A DNA stretch of 64,000 nucleotides from Prauserella aidingensis. Its GTDB lineage: Bacteria; Actinomycetota; Actinomycetes; Mycobacteriales; Pseudonocardiaceae. Positions 20,593 to 30,368 of the stretch are shown one piece after another (position 1 is the first letter of the stretch; each line of letters opens with the position of its first letter). The position numbers and the translations under genes were made by a program. A model generated the notes under the pieces. That model worked only from the letters and a program-made list of their open reading frames with translations. It ran no database searches and was not told the origin of the DNA. The stretch is from contig NZ_JAMTCN010000020.1 in the NCBI RefSeq assembly GCF_024171865.1, forward strand, positions 1 to 64,000, in the 5' to 3' direction.

Positions 20593-21993
20593 GTGACCAA
20601 GATCGTGATCATGGGCGGCGGACCTGCCGGCTACGAGGCCGCTCTCGTGGCGGCTCAGCACGGTGCGGACGTGACCGTCGTCGAGCGGGACGGTCTCGGT
20701 GGCGCCTGTGTGCTGTACGACTGCGTGCCGTCGAAGACGTTCATCGCCTCGTCGGGTGCCAGGGCGAGCCTGCACGGCTTCCGCGAGCTGGGCGTCAACG
20801 TCGATCTCGAGGACACGCGCGTGGACCTGTCGACCGTCCACGGCCGCGTCCGTGGGCTGGCGCTCGCGCAGTCGGCCGACATCCGCGCCCGGGTGCAGCG
20901 GGAGGGCGTACGCGTGATCACCGGCGCCGCCCGGTTCTGCGACGACGAGCCGGGCCTGGCCACGCACAAGATCGCCGTCGAAGGCAAGGACGGCGACGAG
21001 GTGCTGGACGCCGACGTCGTGCTCATCGCCACCGGCGCCACGCCGCGCGTGCTGCCCGGTGCCGTGCCGGACGGGGAGCGCATCCTCGACTGGCGTCAGC
21101 TGTACGACCTGCCCGAGCTGCCGGAACACCTCGCCGTCGTCGGTTCCGGTGTGACGGGTGCCGAGTTCGCGTCCGCCTACACCGAGATGGGCGTCAAGGT
21201 GACGGTCGTGTCGAGCCGTGACCGGGTGCTGCCGCACGAGGACGCCGACGCCGCGGCCGTACTGGAGGAGACCTTCTCGCAGCGCGGCACGCAGGTGGTC
21301 AAGCACGCGCGTGCCGACCGGGTGGAGCGCACCGAGAAGGGCGTGACGATCCACCTGGCCGACGGCCGCACCATCGAGGCGAGCCACGCGCTGATGACCG
21401 TCGGTTCGGTGCCGAACACCGACGACATCGGACTCGACCGGGTCGGCATCGAGACGGCCCAGAACGGCTCCATCCCGGTGGACCGGGTGTCCCGCACGAG
21501 CGCGCCGGGCGTGTACGCCGCGGGTGACTGCACCGGGCTGCTGCCGCTGGCGTCGGTGGCGAGCATGCAGGGGCGGATCGCGATGTGGCACGCGCTGGGT
21601 GAGGGCGTCGCCCCGATCCGGCTGCGCACGGTCGCCGCGAACGTGTTCACCCACCCGGAGATCGCGACGGTCGGCATCGGCCAGCAGGCGATCGACTCCG
21701 GCGAGGTGCCCGCGCGCACGATCATGCTGCCGCTGTCGACGAACCCGCGCGCCAAGATGGAAGGCGTCCGCCACGGTTTCGTGAAGCTCTTCTGCCGGCC
21801 GGCCACGGGTGTGGTCGTCGGCGGTGTCGTCGTGGCGCCGACGGCGAGCGAGCTGATCCTGCCGATCGCGCTGGCCGTGCAGAACCAGCTCACGGTGGAG
21901 AACCTGGCGCTGACGTTCTCGGTCTACCCGTCGCTGTCCGGGTCGATCACCGAGGCGGGCCGCCAGCTGATGCAGCACGACGACCTGGACTGA
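20593..21993 (+). CDS. lpdA: LpdA-type NAD(P)H-quinone dehydrogenase (flavoprotein disulfide reductase family)
   Basis: The 466-residue FAD protein has the dinucleotide motif MGGGPAGYEAA at residues 6-16, a redox cysteine pair in GGACVLYDCVPSK, the NAD(P) motif VVGSGVTGAEFA near 180, and the FAD segment YAAGDCTGL near 305. In true lipoamide dehydrogenases the C-terminus has a His-Glu dyad (HPTLSE); here the aligned segment is VYPSLSGS, so both catalytic residues are missing. That is characteristic of the M. tuberculosis LpdA (Rv3303c) group, reported to reduce quinones. The GTG start follows GAGGAGG. In mycobacteria lpdA and glpD2 are adjacent; here they are 3.4 kb apart. Confidence 0.92.
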   Translation: MTKIVIMGGGPAGYEAALVAAQHGADVTVVERDGLGGACVLYDCVPSKTFIASSGARASLHGFRELGVNVDLEDTRVDLSTVHGRVRGLALAQSADIRARVQREGVRVITGAARFCDDEPGLATHKIAVEGKDGDEVLDADVVLIATGATPRVLPGAVPDGERILDWRQLYDLPELPEHLAVVGSGVTGAEFASAYTEMGVKVTVVSSRDRVLPHEDADAAAVLEETFSQRGTQVVKHARADRVERTEKGVTIHLADGRTIEASHALMTVGSVPNTDDIGLDRVGIETAQNGSIPVDRVSRTSAPGVYAAGDCTGLLPLASVASMQGRIAMWHALGEGVAPIRLRTVAANVFTHPEIATVGIGQQAIDSGEVPARTIMLPLSTNPRAKMEGVRHGFVKLFCRPATGVVVGGVVVAPTASELILPIALAVQNQLTVENLALTFSVYPSLSGSITEAGRQLMQHDDLD

Positions 21994-22064
21994 CGCGCTT
22001 CGACGACACTTGCCCGCAGAGTGGGCCGTGTCACACTGGACCTCTGGAGACGAAAGGGGCGCCG

Positions 22065-22850
22065 GTGACCTTCCGCGACAGCGCCTGGCCCGAAGGCGCG
22101 CCCTGCTGGGTCGACATGATGGCCGACGACGTCGACGAGGCCGCGCGGTTCTACGGCGATCTGCTCGGCTGGGAGTTCGTCGACACCGGCGAGGACTACG
22201 GGCACTACTCGATCGCGATGGTCGACGGTCGTGCGACCGCGGCGATCGGGCCGAAACCGCCGGGGGTGCAGGCGCCGTCGGCGTGGAGCACCTACCTGGC
22301 TGTTGCGGACGCGGACGCGACCGCCGAGCGCATCGCGGCGGCGGGCGGGAAGCTGCTCCTGCCGCCGGGTGACGTCGGTGAGGCGGCACGGATGGCCGTC
22401 GCGGTCGATCCGGCGGGCGCGGTGTTCGGCATCTGGCAGGCGGGCCGCACCACGGGTGTGCAGATCGCCAACGTGCCCGGCGCGCTCACCTGGAACGAGT
22501 GCGTCGTCCGCGACTATCCGGCGGCGAAGCGGTTCTACGCGGAGGTGTTCGGGTACGGCTTCGACGAGCCGTCCCACGGCGACTTCGAGTACGCCACCCT
22601 GCGGGTGGACGCCGGCGACGGGGACGAGGCCGCGGAGGTCGGCGGTATCGGCACGTTGCCGGACGCCGCGCCGGTGGAGATCCCGCCCCACTGGACGACG
22701 TACTTCGCCGTCACCGAGGTGGACGCGGTCGTGACGCGGCTGGTCGACCTCGGCGGCACCGTGCACGGCGGGCCGGTCGACTCGCCGCGCGGCAGGCTGG
22801 CCGCCGTCGCCGACCCGGGCGGCGCCTACTTCCGGGTGATCGAAAGCTGA
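22065..22850 (+). CDS. Two-domain VOC (glyoxalase/dioxygenase fold) protein
   Basis: The 261-residue protein consists of two consecutive VOC domains, about 10-125 and 135-261. Each starts with a beta-strand/helix unit (ARFYGDLLGWEF; AKRFYAEVFGYGF) and ends with DPAGAVFGIWQ or DPGGAYFRVIE. The fold serves glyoxalases, dioxygenases and resistance proteins; the substrate is unknown. At this length it is not the ~150-residue methylmalonyl-CoA epimerase. GTG start with GAAAGG upstream, 71 bases after lpdA on the same strand. Confidence 0.85.
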   Translation: MTFRDSAWPEGAPCWVDMMADDVDEAARFYGDLLGWEFVDTGEDYGHYSIAMVDGRATAAIGPKPPGVQAPSAWSTYLAVADADATAERIAAAGGKLLLPPGDVGEAARMAVAVDPAGAVFGIWQAGRTTGVQIANVPGALTWNECVVRDYPAAKRFYAEVFGYGFDEPSHGDFEYATLRVDAGDGDEAAEVGGIGTLPDAAPVEIPPHWTTYFAVTEVDAVVTRLVDLGGTVHGGPVDSPRGRLAAVADPGGAYFRVIES

Positions 22851-22891
22851 CGCCGCCGGGCCTGCGGCTGCTCACTCGGTCGCTTCCGGGC

Positions 22892-24397
22892 TCACTCCAC
22901 CCAGTCGAACGTCTTGGTGACGGCCTTCTTCCAGTTGCGGTACTCGCGGTCGCGGCGCTGCTCGTCCATGGCGGGCTGCCATTCCTTGTCCTTGGCCCAG
23001 TTCGAGCGGATGTCCTCTTCGGACTGCCAGAACCCGACGGCCAGCCCGGCCGCGTAGGCCGCGCCGAGGGCGGTGGTCTCGTTGACCTTGGGCCGGATCA
23101 CCGACACGCCCAGGATGTCGGCCTGGAACTGCATCAGCAGGTCGTTGACGACCATGCCGCCGTCGACCTTGAGCGTGCGCAGCGGTACGCCGGAGTCGGC
23201 GTTCATGGCGTCGATGACCTCCCGCGTCTGGAACGCGGTCGCCTCGAGCACGGCCCTGGCGAGGTGGCCCTTGTTGACGAAGCGGGTCAGGCCGACGATC
23301 GCGCCCCGCGCGTCGGAACGCCAGTACGGGGCGAACAGGCCGGAGAAGGCGGGCACGAAGTAGGCGCCGCCGTTGTCGTCGACGGTGCGGGCGTGGCCCT
23401 CGATCTCCGCGGCCGAGCCGATCATGCCAAGGTTGTCGCGCAGCCACTGCACGAGCGAACCGGTGACGGCGATCGACCCTTCCAGCGCGTACACGGTGGC
23501 CTTCTCGCCGATCTTGTAGCAGACCGTCGTCAGCAGGCCGTTCTCCGACAGCACCTTGTCGGTGCCGGTGTTGAGCAGCACGAAGTTGCCGGTGCCGTAG
23601 GTGTTCTTGGCCTCGCCGGGTGACAGGCAGGCCTGGCCGAACGTCGCCGCCTGCTGGTCGCCGAGGATGCCCGCGATCGGTACGCCACCGAGTGCCCCGC
23701 GTTCGCGTACGGTGCCGTACACCTCGGACGAGGAGCGGATCTCCGGCAGCATGGACACGGGGATGCCCATGTCGGTGGCGACGCCTTCGTCCCAGGTCAG
23801 TGTCGACAGGTCCATCAACATGGTGCGCGAGGCGTTGGTCGGGTCGGTGACGTGGAGGCCGCCGTCGACGCCGCCGGTCATGTTCCACAGCACCCACGTG
23901 TCCATGTTGCCGAACAGCAGGTCACCGGCCTCGGCGCGCTCCCGTACCCCCTCGACGTTGTCGAGGATCCACTTGATCTTCGGACCGGAGAAGTACGTCG
24001 CGAGCGGCAGGCCGGTCTTCTCGCGGTACCGCTCCTGACCGCCTCCCAGCCCACCCAGCTCGGTGATGATCCGGTCGGTGCGCGTGTCCTGCCAGACGAT
24101 CGCGTTGTAGACCGGCTTGCCGGTGTTTCGGTCCCACACGACGGTCGTCTCGCGCTGGTTGGTGATGCCGACGCTCGCGACGTCGGCGGCCGTGATGTCG
24201 GCGTTGGCCAGCGCGCCCGCGGCCGTGGCACGCGTGTTGGCCCAGATCTCTTCCGGATCGTGCTCGACCCAGCCCGCCTGCGGGAAGATCTGCTCGTGCT
24301 CCCGTTGATCGACGGCGACCACGTTGCCGGAATGGTCGAAGATCATCGTGCGGGTCGATGTGGTGCCCTGGTCGATGGCGGCGACGAAACGAGACAC
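22892..24397 (-). CDS. glpK: Glycerol kinase
   Basis: The 501-residue FGGY-family kinase phosphorylates glycerol to glycerol 3-phosphate with ATP. The N-terminal ATPase-fold start [11 protein letters not shown] is at residues 6-16, and the conserved [19 protein letters not shown] and [18 protein letters not shown] regions are in the C-terminal domain. Length is typical. The GTG start is 13 bases downstream of glpF, so glpF-glpK form one operon, transcribed away from glpD. Glycerol uptake (GlpF), phosphorylation (GlpK) and oxidation (GlpD) are thus encoded together. Confidence 0.97.
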   Translation of the reverse strand: MSRFVAAIDQGTTSTRTMIFDHSGNVVAVDQREHEQIFPQAGWVEHDPEEIWANTRATAAGALANADITAADVASVGITNQRETTVVWDRNTGKPVYNAIVWQDTRTDRIITELGGLGGGQERYREKTGLPLATYFSGPKIKWILDNVEGVRERAEAGDLLFGNMDTWVLWNMTGGVDGGLHVTDPTNASRTMLMDLSTLTWDEGVATDMGIPVSMLPEIRSSSEVYGTVRERGALGGVPIAGILGDQQAATFGQACLSPGEAKNTYGTGNFVLLNTGTDKVLSENGLLTTVCYKIGEKATVYALEGSIAVTGSLVQWLRDNLGMIGSAAEIEGHARTVDDNGGAYFVPAFSGLFAPYWRSDARGAIVGLTRFVNKGHLARAVLEATAFQTREVIDAMNADSGVPLRTLKVDGGMVVNDLLMQFQADILGVSVIRPKVNETTALGAAYAAGLAVGFWQSEEDIRSNWAKDKEWQPAMDEQRRDREYRNWKKAVTKTFDWVE

Positions 24398-24410
24398 TGT
24401 TGCTCCAAAC

Positions 24411-25160
24411 TCAGCTCAGGCCGCTGACGGCGAGGTAGAGGAGGCCGGCGAGACCGGCACCGATGAGCGGGCCGACGACGGGGACCCACGAGTATCCCCA
24501 CTGCGGGCTTCCCTTGCCGCGGATCGGCAGGATCCATGCATACGCGATGCGGGGCCCGAGGTCGCGAGCCGGGTTGATCGCGTACCCCGTCGGGCCGCCG
24601 AGCGACGTACCGATCACCAACACGACGAACGACACGCCCGCGTAGCCGAGCGCGGCGTTGCCGAACACCGGCTCCCCGCCTTCGGTGACGGTCGCGGTCG
24701 GCGTGAGCAGGATCCAGATCAGCAGGACGAACGTGCCGATGACCTCGGTGACGGTGTTCCACACCTTGTTCGGGATCGTCGGGATGGTGGAGAAGATGCC
24801 GAGCGTCCCCTCCGGTTCCGGGTGGTCGTCGAATTGCAACTTGTAGGTCAGCCACGTCAGCACCGCACCGAGCACACCACCGACGAGCTGGCCCGCCCAG
24901 TAGATCGGCACGTCGGCCCACGGCAGTTCCCCGGAGACGGCGAGCCCGAAGGTCACCGCCGGGTTGATGTGGCCGCCCGTCGCGTCGGCGACGCTGGCGC
25001 CCGCGAAGACCGCGAACGCCCAGCCGACGGTGATGAACAGGAATCCGGCACCGCTCCCGAGGGTCTTGCGCAGCGAATGGTTCGCCACCACGGCGGTACC
25101 GAGGAGGACGAGCACCGAGGTGCCCAGCATCTCCCATACGAAAATCGCTCCGGCGCTCAT
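24411..25160 (-). CDS. glpF: Glycerol uptake facilitator (aquaglyceroporin)
   Basis: The 249-residue membrane channel of the MIP family has six hydrophobic segments and two NPA boxes: HINPAVT near residue 66 and [11 protein letters not shown] near 200. The aspartate after the second NPAR is the marker of glycerol-type rather than water-only channels. The start ATG follows GGAGGG. First gene of the glpFK operon; its promoter lies in the 263-bp gap shared with glpD. Confidence 0.96.
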   Translation of the reverse strand: MSAGAIFVWEMLGTSVLVLLGTAVVANHSLRKTLGSGAGFLFITVGWAFAVFAGASVADATGGHINPAVTFGLAVSGELPWADVPIYWAGQLVGGVLGAVLTWLTYKLQFDDHPEPEGTLGIFSTIPTIPNKVWNTVTEVIGTFVLLIWILLTPTATVTEGGEPVFGNAALGYAGVSFVVLVIGTSLGGPTGYAINPARDLGPRIAYAWILPIRGKGSPQWGYSWVPVVGPLIGAGLAGLLYLAVSGLS

Positions 25161-25423
25161 AGGCGTTCAGCCCTCCACCTCGGACGTCGCGGCCGGGACG
25201 GCGGATCCGCCCGCGGTCGCTGTTGACCTGTCCGTGCAGGGCGAGCCCGGGGCGGGCGGCGCCGCTGCCGTTCCACGTTGGATCAGAACGCTACTCGCAT
25301 GTGAGTGATCGCTCAAAGCGTCGTTTCGGACCAGTGGCGGCGTGCGGACGTGCGAGTGACCGTGAACGTGACATGCTGGAAGCGTCCCGGTGATCGGGTT
25401 CGACGTGGGCGAGGAGGAGTCAG
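25161..25423. promoter_or_regulatory. Divergent glpF/glpD control region with near-palindrome
   Basis: The 263-bp gap between the divergent glpFK and glpD genes must hold both promoters. A 14-bp near-palindrome ACTCGCATGTGAGT (25293-25306, one mismatched pair) is the most obvious operator candidate and is followed by GAGTGATCGCTC, another short inverted repeat. Glycerol genes in actinobacteria are often controlled by IclR- or GlpR-type repressors, but no regulator gene is nearby. Confidence 0.4.
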
Positions 25424-27181
25424 GTGACAGCGCAGCGTGGACGCGAGGCGAGGACGTCGGCGAGGGCTGCGGCGTCGGCCCAGCTGGGTCCGGAGACGCG
25501 CGCCGAGACGTGGCAGCGGCTCGGCGAGGAGACGTTCGACCTCGTCGTCATCGGTGGCGGCATCGTCGGCGCGGGTACGGCCCTGGACGCGGCGACCCGC
25601 GGCCTGCGCGTGGCGCTCATCGAGGCCCGTGACCTCGCGTCGGGCACGTCGAGCCGGTCGAGCAAGCTCTTTCACGGCGGCCTACGCTACCTCGAACAGC
25701 TGGAGTTCGGCCTCGTCAGGGAGGCGCTGCGGGAACGCGAGCTGATGCTCACCCGCCTCGCGCCGCACCTGGTCAAGCCGGTGAGCTTCCTGTACCCGCT
25801 GACGCACCGCGGCTGGGAGCGGCCGTACACCGCGGCGGGCCTGCTCATGTACGACACGATGGGCGGCGCGCGGTCGGTGCCGGGGCAGAAGCACCTCACC
25901 CGCGCGGGTGCGCTGCGCATGGTGCCCGCGTTGAAGCGGGACGCGCTCATCGGCGGCATCCGCTACTACGACGCGCAGGCCGACGACGCCCGCCACACGA
26001 TGACCGTGGCCCGCACGGCGGCGCACTACGGCGCCGTGGTGCGCAACTCGACGCAGGTCGTCGACTTCCTCAGGGAGGCCGACCGCGTCTCGGGGGTCCG
26101 GGTGCGCGATGTCGAGAGTGGACAGGAGGCCGACGTCCGTGCCCACGCCGTGATCAACGCCACCGGCGTGTGGACCGACGAGCTGCAGCGGCTCTCCGGC
26201 AGCCGCGGCCGGTTCCGCGTGCGGTCGAGCAAGGGCGTCCACATCGTCGTTCCGCGTGACCGGATCGTCGCGGAGAGTGGCATGATCCTGCGGACCGAGA
26301 AGTCGGTGCTGTTCGTGATCCCGTGGCGCAACCACTGGGTCATCGGCACCACCGACACCGACTGGAACCTCGACCTGGCGCACCCGTCGGCGACGCGGGG
26401 CGACATCGACTACCTGCTCGAGCACGTCAACAAGGTCCTCGCAACGCCGCTGACGCACGACGACATCGAAGGCGTGTACGCCGGGTTGCGGCCGTTGCTG
26501 GCGGGCGAGAGCGAGGAGACGTCGAAGCTCTCGCGCGAACACGCCGTCGCACGGGTGGCGCCCGGCCTGGTGGCGATCGCGGGCGGCAAGTACACGACCT
26601 ACCGCGTGATGGCGGCCGACGCGGTGGACGCCGCGGCCGTCGACGTGCCCGAGCGCGTGCAGGAGTCGATCACCGACAAGGTGCCGCTCGTCGGCGCGGA
26701 CGGCTACCACGCGCTCGTCAACCAGGCCGACCATCTGGCGTCCGACCACGGGCTGCACCCGTACCGCGTGCGGCACCTGCTCGACCGGTACGGCTCGCTC
26801 ATCGGCGACGTCCTCGCACTGGCCGAGGGCAGGCCGGACCTGCTCAAGCCGATCGAGGCGGCGCCGGACTACCTGCGGGTCGAGGCCGTCTACGCCGCCA
26901 CCGACGAGGGCGCGCTGCACCTGGAGGACGTGCTGGCGCGGCGGACGCGGATCTCCATCGAGTACCCGCACCGCGGCGTCGACTGTGCCGAGCAGGTCGC
27001 CGAGCTGGTGGGCGACGTGCTCGGCTGGACGCCGGAGCAGCGGCGCGAGGAGGTCGACGTGTACCGCGCACGCGTCGAGGCCGAGCGCGACTCGCAGGCC
27101 CAGCCCGACGACGAGGCGGCCGACGCCCGCCGGGTCGCGGCCCCGGAGGCCAGGCAGCGCCTCACCGAACCCGTCAGCTGA
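25424..27181 (+). CDS. glpD: Glycerol-3-phosphate dehydrogenase (FAD, aerobic)
   Basis: The 585-residue flavoenzyme oxidises glycerol 3-phosphate to dihydroxyacetone phosphate and passes electrons to the quinone pool at the membrane. The FAD-binding motif VVIGGGIVGAGTALDAATRG is at about 41-60, followed by the family stretch SSKLFHGGLRYLEQ near 83. DTDWN near 311 and the GGKYTTYR segment near 387 are also typical. The GTG start follows GAGGAGGAG. It is divergent from glpFK and completes the glycerol route; the M. tuberculosis relative glpD2 lies beside lpdA. Confidence 0.96.
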   Translation: MTAQRGREARTSARAAASAQLGPETRAETWQRLGEETFDLVVIGGGIVGAGTALDAATRGLRVALIEARDLASGTSSRSSKLFHGGLRYLEQLEFGLVREALRERELMLTRLAPHLVKPVSFLYPLTHRGWERPYTAAGLLMYDTMGGARSVPGQKHLTRAGALRMVPALKRDALIGGIRYYDAQADDARHTMTVARTAAHYGAVVRNSTQVVDFLREADRVSGVRVRDVESGQEADVRAHAVINATGVWTDELQRLSGSRGRFRVRSSKGVHIVVPRDRIVAESGMILRTEKSVLFVIPWRNHWVIGTTDTDWNLDLAHPSATRGDIDYLLEHVNKVLATPLTHDDIEGVYAGLRPLLAGESEETSKLSREHAVARVAPGLVAIAGGKYTTYRVMAADAVDAAAVDVPERVQESITDKVPLVGADGYHALVNQADHLASDHGLHPYRVRHLLDRYGSLIGDVLALAEGRPDLLKPIEAAPDYLRVEAVYAATDEGALHLEDVLARRTRISIEYPHRGVDCAEQVAELVGDVLGWTPEQRREEVDVYRARVEAERDSQAQPDDEAADARRVAAPEARQRLTEPVS

Positions 27182-27183
27182 CA

Positions 27184-27393
27184 CGGCTGATCGACCTCGC
27201 CTTCGCCGAACTCGGCGTGCATCACGTGTGCGGACGGCTCGACGGCCGGAATGCGGCGTCGGCGCGGGTGCTCGAGAAGCTCGGCATGCGGCGGGAAGCA
27301 CACCTGCGCGAGAACGAGTACGTCAAGGGCGAGTGGACCGACGAGGTCGTCTACGCCGTACTGGCGAGGGACCGGGGACCCGGCGCCGCGTGA
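27184..27393 (+). pseudogene. Truncated GNAT (RimJ/RimL-type) acetyltransferase remnant
   Basis: Directly after the glpD stop, one frame stays open for 69 codons and reads as the C-terminal third of a RimJ/RimL-like N-acetyltransferase: LIDLAFAELGVHHVCGRLD, NAASARVLEKLGMRREAHLR, then a KGEWTDEVVYAVL end. These are the acetyl-CoA-side helix and last strands of the GNAT fold. There is no start codon or ribosome site, and the missing N-terminal part is replaced by glpD, so it looks like the rest of a gene cut by a deletion or rearrangement. Confidence 0.75.
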
Positions 27394-27436
27394 CGGGCTG
27401 AATCCGTAGTGGACGTCTACTGTGGACGGACCGCCC

Positions 27437-27535
27437 GTGGTCGACACCGTGCGGTGGGTGACACCGTCCCGTGGTCGACGCCGTGCGGTGGGTGACACCG
27501 TCCCGTGGTCGACGCCGTGCGGTGGGCAGCGGCGC
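27437..27535. repeat. 17-bp tandem array (alternating 34-bp supra-unit)
   Basis: GTGGTCGACRCCGTGCG starts at 27437, 27471 and 27505, with the variant GTGGGTGACACCGTCCC between copies. The basic period is 17 bp and the alternating pair repeats every 34 bp. About six units fill the gap between the acetyltransferase remnant and the 3' end of the minus-strand DUF1707 gene. Confidence 0.88.
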
Positions 27536-27567
27536 AGCCGTCGACCGACGCCAGCGGCGCACCGGTG

Positions 27568-27990
27568 TCAGCGGCGGCCCACGATCATGCCGGCGAGCAG
27601 TGCCGCCGCAGCCGGGATGAGGAACACGAAGAACCCGGCGCGGGTGACGAAGAACAGTGCGATCGCCAGCACCGCGGCGGCAGGCACGACCGCGGAGGCC
27701 AGCCGTTGCCGCCACGGTTGTACGGGAGCGGGCGCCGGTGAGGCTCTGCCGGCGCGGGCCACGCCGCCGTCGTGGCGCGAGAGGTCACCGAGGACGCTGG
27801 GCCGAGGCTCGGGCAGGTCTGCGAACAGGGGTTTCAGGTCCTTACGGAACTTGGCCCCGCTGACCTGAACCGAGCGTTCGTCGAACTCGGTCAGCTCGAG
27901 CCGCCCGGTGCGCACGTGCTCGGACAGTGCGTCGAGGGCTTCCTGCCGCTCAGCATCGCTGAGCCGCAACTCGGATCGATCAGCGGCCAC
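27568..27990 (-). CDS. DUF1707 (SHOCT-like) membrane protein
   Basis: The 140-residue protein has an N-terminal DUF1707 domain (about 5-60: LRLSDAERQEALDALSEHVRTG, with the following ELTEFDERS segment). A Pro/Ala-rich linker leads to two short membrane helices near 98-115 and 118-137. Such proteins are abundant in actinobacteria and have no assigned function. GTG start. It is convergent with glpD and its remnant, with the 17-bp array in between, and stands alone on this strand before accA3. Confidence 0.82.
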   Translation of the reverse strand: MAADRSELRLSDAERQEALDALSEHVRTGRLELTEFDERSVQVSGAKFRKDLKPLFADLPEPRPSVLGDLSRHDGGVARAGRASPAPAPVQPWRQRLASAVVPAAAVLAIALFFVTRAGFFVFLIPAAAALLAGMIVGRR

Positions 27991-28086
27991 ACGTCGATCG
28001 TAGGCGTGGCGACCGGGCCGCGGCCATGCCGCCTGCGAAACCGTTGTCCGGTGTTCGCCGGAGTGCCGCCCCCGGAGGCGCCGACG

Positions 28087-29886
28087 TCAGTCCTTGAGTT
28101 CGAGGAGGACGGCGCCCTGGTTGACGGTGGTGCCGGTCTCGGCGGACAGGCCGGTCACGGTGCCGGACTTGTGCGCGGTCACCGGGTTCTCCATCTTCAT
28201 GGCCTCGAGGACGACGATCTGCTCGCCCGCCTCGACGTACTGACCGTCCTCGACGGCGACCTTGATGACCGTGCCCTGCATCGGGGCCGTCACCGCGTCG
28301 CCGCTGACCGCGGTCTTGCCGCCGCCGGTGCGTTTGCGCGGCTTCGACTTCGTGGCCGCGCCGCCACCACCGCCGCCCGCCGACGCGAGGTTCCCGGGCA
28401 GCGACACCTCGAGTCGGCGCCCGCCGACCTCGACGACCACGTTCTGGCGCGGCTCCTCGTCGGCGTCGGCCGCGGTGTCCGGTGCGACGTACGGCTCGAT
28501 GGTGTTGTCGAACTCGGTCTCGATCCAACGGGTGTGCACCGAGAAGTTCTTGCCGTCGCCGACGAACGCCGGGTCGCGCAGGATCGTCCGGTGGAACGGC
28601 AGCACGGTGGCGATGCCCTCGGCGACCATCTCGTCGAGGGCGCGCCGGGACCGTTCGATGGCCTGGTCGCGGTCGGCGCCGGTGACGATGACCTTCGCCA
28701 GCATCGAGTCGAACTGGCCGCCGATGACGGTGCCGGTCTCCATGCCCGCGTCGATGCGCACGCCGGGGCCGGAGGGGAAGTCGAGGCGCGTCACCGTGCC
28801 GGGGGCGGGCAGGAAGTTCCGGCCGGCGTCCTCGCCGTTGATGCGGAACTCGATGGAGTGGCCGCGCGGCGTCGGGTCCTCGGTCAGCGGCAGCACGCCA
28901 CCCTCGGCGATGCGGAACTGTTCGCGCACGAGGTCGAGGCCCGTCGTCTCCTCCGACACCGGGTGCTCGACCTGCAGCCGGGTGTTGACCTCGAGAAACG
29001 AGATCGTGCCATCGACGCCGACGAGGTACTCGACGGTGCCCGCGCCGTGGTATCCGGCCTCGGAGCAGATCGCCTTGGCGGAGGCGTGGATGGTCTCGCG
29101 CTGCTCGTCGGTCAGGAACGGCGCGGGCGCCTCCTCGACGAGTTTCTGGTGACGGCGCTGCAGCGAGCAGTCGCGGGTGCCGACGACGATGACGTTGCCG
29201 TGCTGGTCGGCCAGCACCTGCGCCTCGACGTGGCGGGGCTTGTCGAGGTAGCGCTCGACGAAGCACTCGCCGCGGCCGAACGCGGCCACGGCCTCGCGGG
29301 TGGCCGACTCGAACAGCTCGGGGATCTCGTCGATCGTGCGGGCGACCTTCAGGCCGCGGCCGCCGCCGCCGAAGGCGGCCTTGATGGCGACGGGCAGGCC
29401 GTGCTCCTCGGCGAACGCGACGATCTCGTCCGCGCTGCCCGCGGGGTCCTTGGTGCCGGGCACGAGGGGAGCGCCTGCCTTCAGCGCGATGTGCCGGGCG
29501 GTGACCTTGTCGCCGAGGTCGCGGATGGCCTGCGGCGACGGGCCGATCCAGGTCAGGCCCGCGTCGATGACCGCCTGCGCGAAGTCCGCGTTCTCGGACA
29601 GGAACCCGTAGCCGGGGTGGACCGCGTCCGCGCCGGAGCGCTTCGCCGCGTCCAGCAGCTTGTCGAACACCAGGTAGCTGTCGGCCGCCGTGTCGCCGCC
29701 CAGGGCGAACGCCTCGTCGGCGAGCCGGACGTGCGGCGCGTCCCTGTCCGGGTCGGCGTAGACCGCCACGCTGGCGACCCCCGCGTCCTTCGCAGCCCGG
29801 ATCACGCGCACGGCGATCTCGCCACGGTTCGCGATGAGCACCTTCGTCACCGCGCCTGCCACGACCTTGCTGCCTCGCTCCGGCAC
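28087..29886 (-). CDS. accA3: Acyl-CoA carboxylase biotin carboxylase/carrier subunit (AccA3 type)
   Basis: The 599-residue fusion has a biotin carboxylase domain (residues 12-460: [13 protein letters not shown] start, [15 protein letters not shown]-grasp glycine loop near 178, [14 protein letters not shown] near 300), a linker, and a C-terminal biotin carrier domain with EAMKMEN near 562 that receives biotin on its lysine. It carboxylates biotin for the carboxyltransferase AccD5 and, in actinobacteria, often other AccD partners. The GTG at 29886 is chosen because GGAGG lies just upstream and the length then equals known AccA3 proteins. accD5, accE and birA lie about 30 kb away in this window. 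Confidence 0.93.
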   Translation of the reverse strand: MPERGSKVVAGAVTKVLIANRGEIAVRVIRAAKDAGVASVAVYADPDRDAPHVRLADEAFALGGDTAADSYLVFDKLLDAAKRSGADAVHPGYGFLSENADFAQAVIDAGLTWIGPSPQAIRDLGDKVTARHIALKAGAPLVPGTKDPAGSADEIVAFAEEHGLPVAIKAAFGGGGRGLKVARTIDEIPELFESATREAVAAFGRGECFVERYLDKPRHVEAQVLADQHGNVIVVGTRDCSLQRRHQKLVEEAPAPFLTDEQRETIHASAKAICSEAGYHGAGTVEYLVGVDGTISFLEVNTRLQVEHPVSEETTGLDLVREQFRIAEGGVLPLTEDPTPRGHSIEFRINGEDAGRNFLPAPGTVTRLDFPSGPGVRIDAGMETGTVIGGQFDSMLAKVIVTGADRDQAIERSRRALDEMVAEGIATVLPFHRTILRDPAFVGDGKNFSVHTRWIETEFDNTIEPYVAPDTAADADEEPRQNVVVEVGGRRLEVSLPGNLASAGGGGGGAATKSKPRKRTGGGKTAVSGDAVTAPMQGTVIKVAVEDGQYVEAGEQIVVLEAMKMENPVTAHKSGTVTGLSAETGTTVNQGAVLLELKD

Positions 29887-29983
29887 GCCTACCTCCATGT
29901 CAAGCCGTTCTCGGTCGGAGTCTACGGACCGGCGGGCGCCCGTCGGTGAGACCCGAGTCACGGCCGGGTGACGCGGCGCGGGG

Positions 29984-30259
29984 TCACGCCGGGTGGCGCA
30001 GCTCCTCGGGGATCTCGGCGTCGACGAGGATGACGTCGTAGGGCTGGGACTCGTGCAACGCCGGCAGGTCGGACGTCTGCACGAGCATCCACGGCTGGTG
30101 CTCGCCGCAGCACTCGACGAGCCGGTCGACGGCGGTGTAGGCGAGCAGGGCGAGGCGGCCGTCGGGGGTGCGGCGGAGCTCGACGTCGGTCTGCAGGGTG
30201 TGCCTGCCGTCGTGCGGCCCGGTGGGCAGGTACACCACGGGCGGCAGCTGGGGATTCGT
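29984..30259 (-). CDS. SAV_915-family small protein
   Basis: The roughly 91-residue actinobacterial protein is recognised from the pattern PPVVYLPT at the start, [22 protein letters not shown] in the middle and [16 protein letters not shown] at the end. The cysteine pair in LVECCG and [10 protein letters not shown] also fit the family as I recall it. No function is known. The GTG start was chosen because family members begin just before the PVVY strand; an in-frame start 81 bases upstream would add an unconserved stretch. Confidence 0.65.
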   Translation of the reverse strand, partial: TNPQLPPVVYLPTGPHDGRHTLQTDVELRRTPDGRLALLAYTAVDRLVECCGEHQPWMLVQTSDLPALHESQPYDVILVDAEIPEELRHPA

Positions 30260-30368
30260 CACGCCGGCGACGGTAGTCGTGCGCGGTCCGTGACCCGGCT
30301 TGTCCCACGTCCGCGCGACGTGCCACGGACGGGCGGTCACGGCTGGTGCGGAGCTTTAGGCTCGGTGT

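Noticed and set aside
22065-22850. VOC protein as methylmalonyl-CoA epimerase
   Set aside because: It has two VOC domains in 261 residues, whereas the epimerase has one in about 150; context fits no better.
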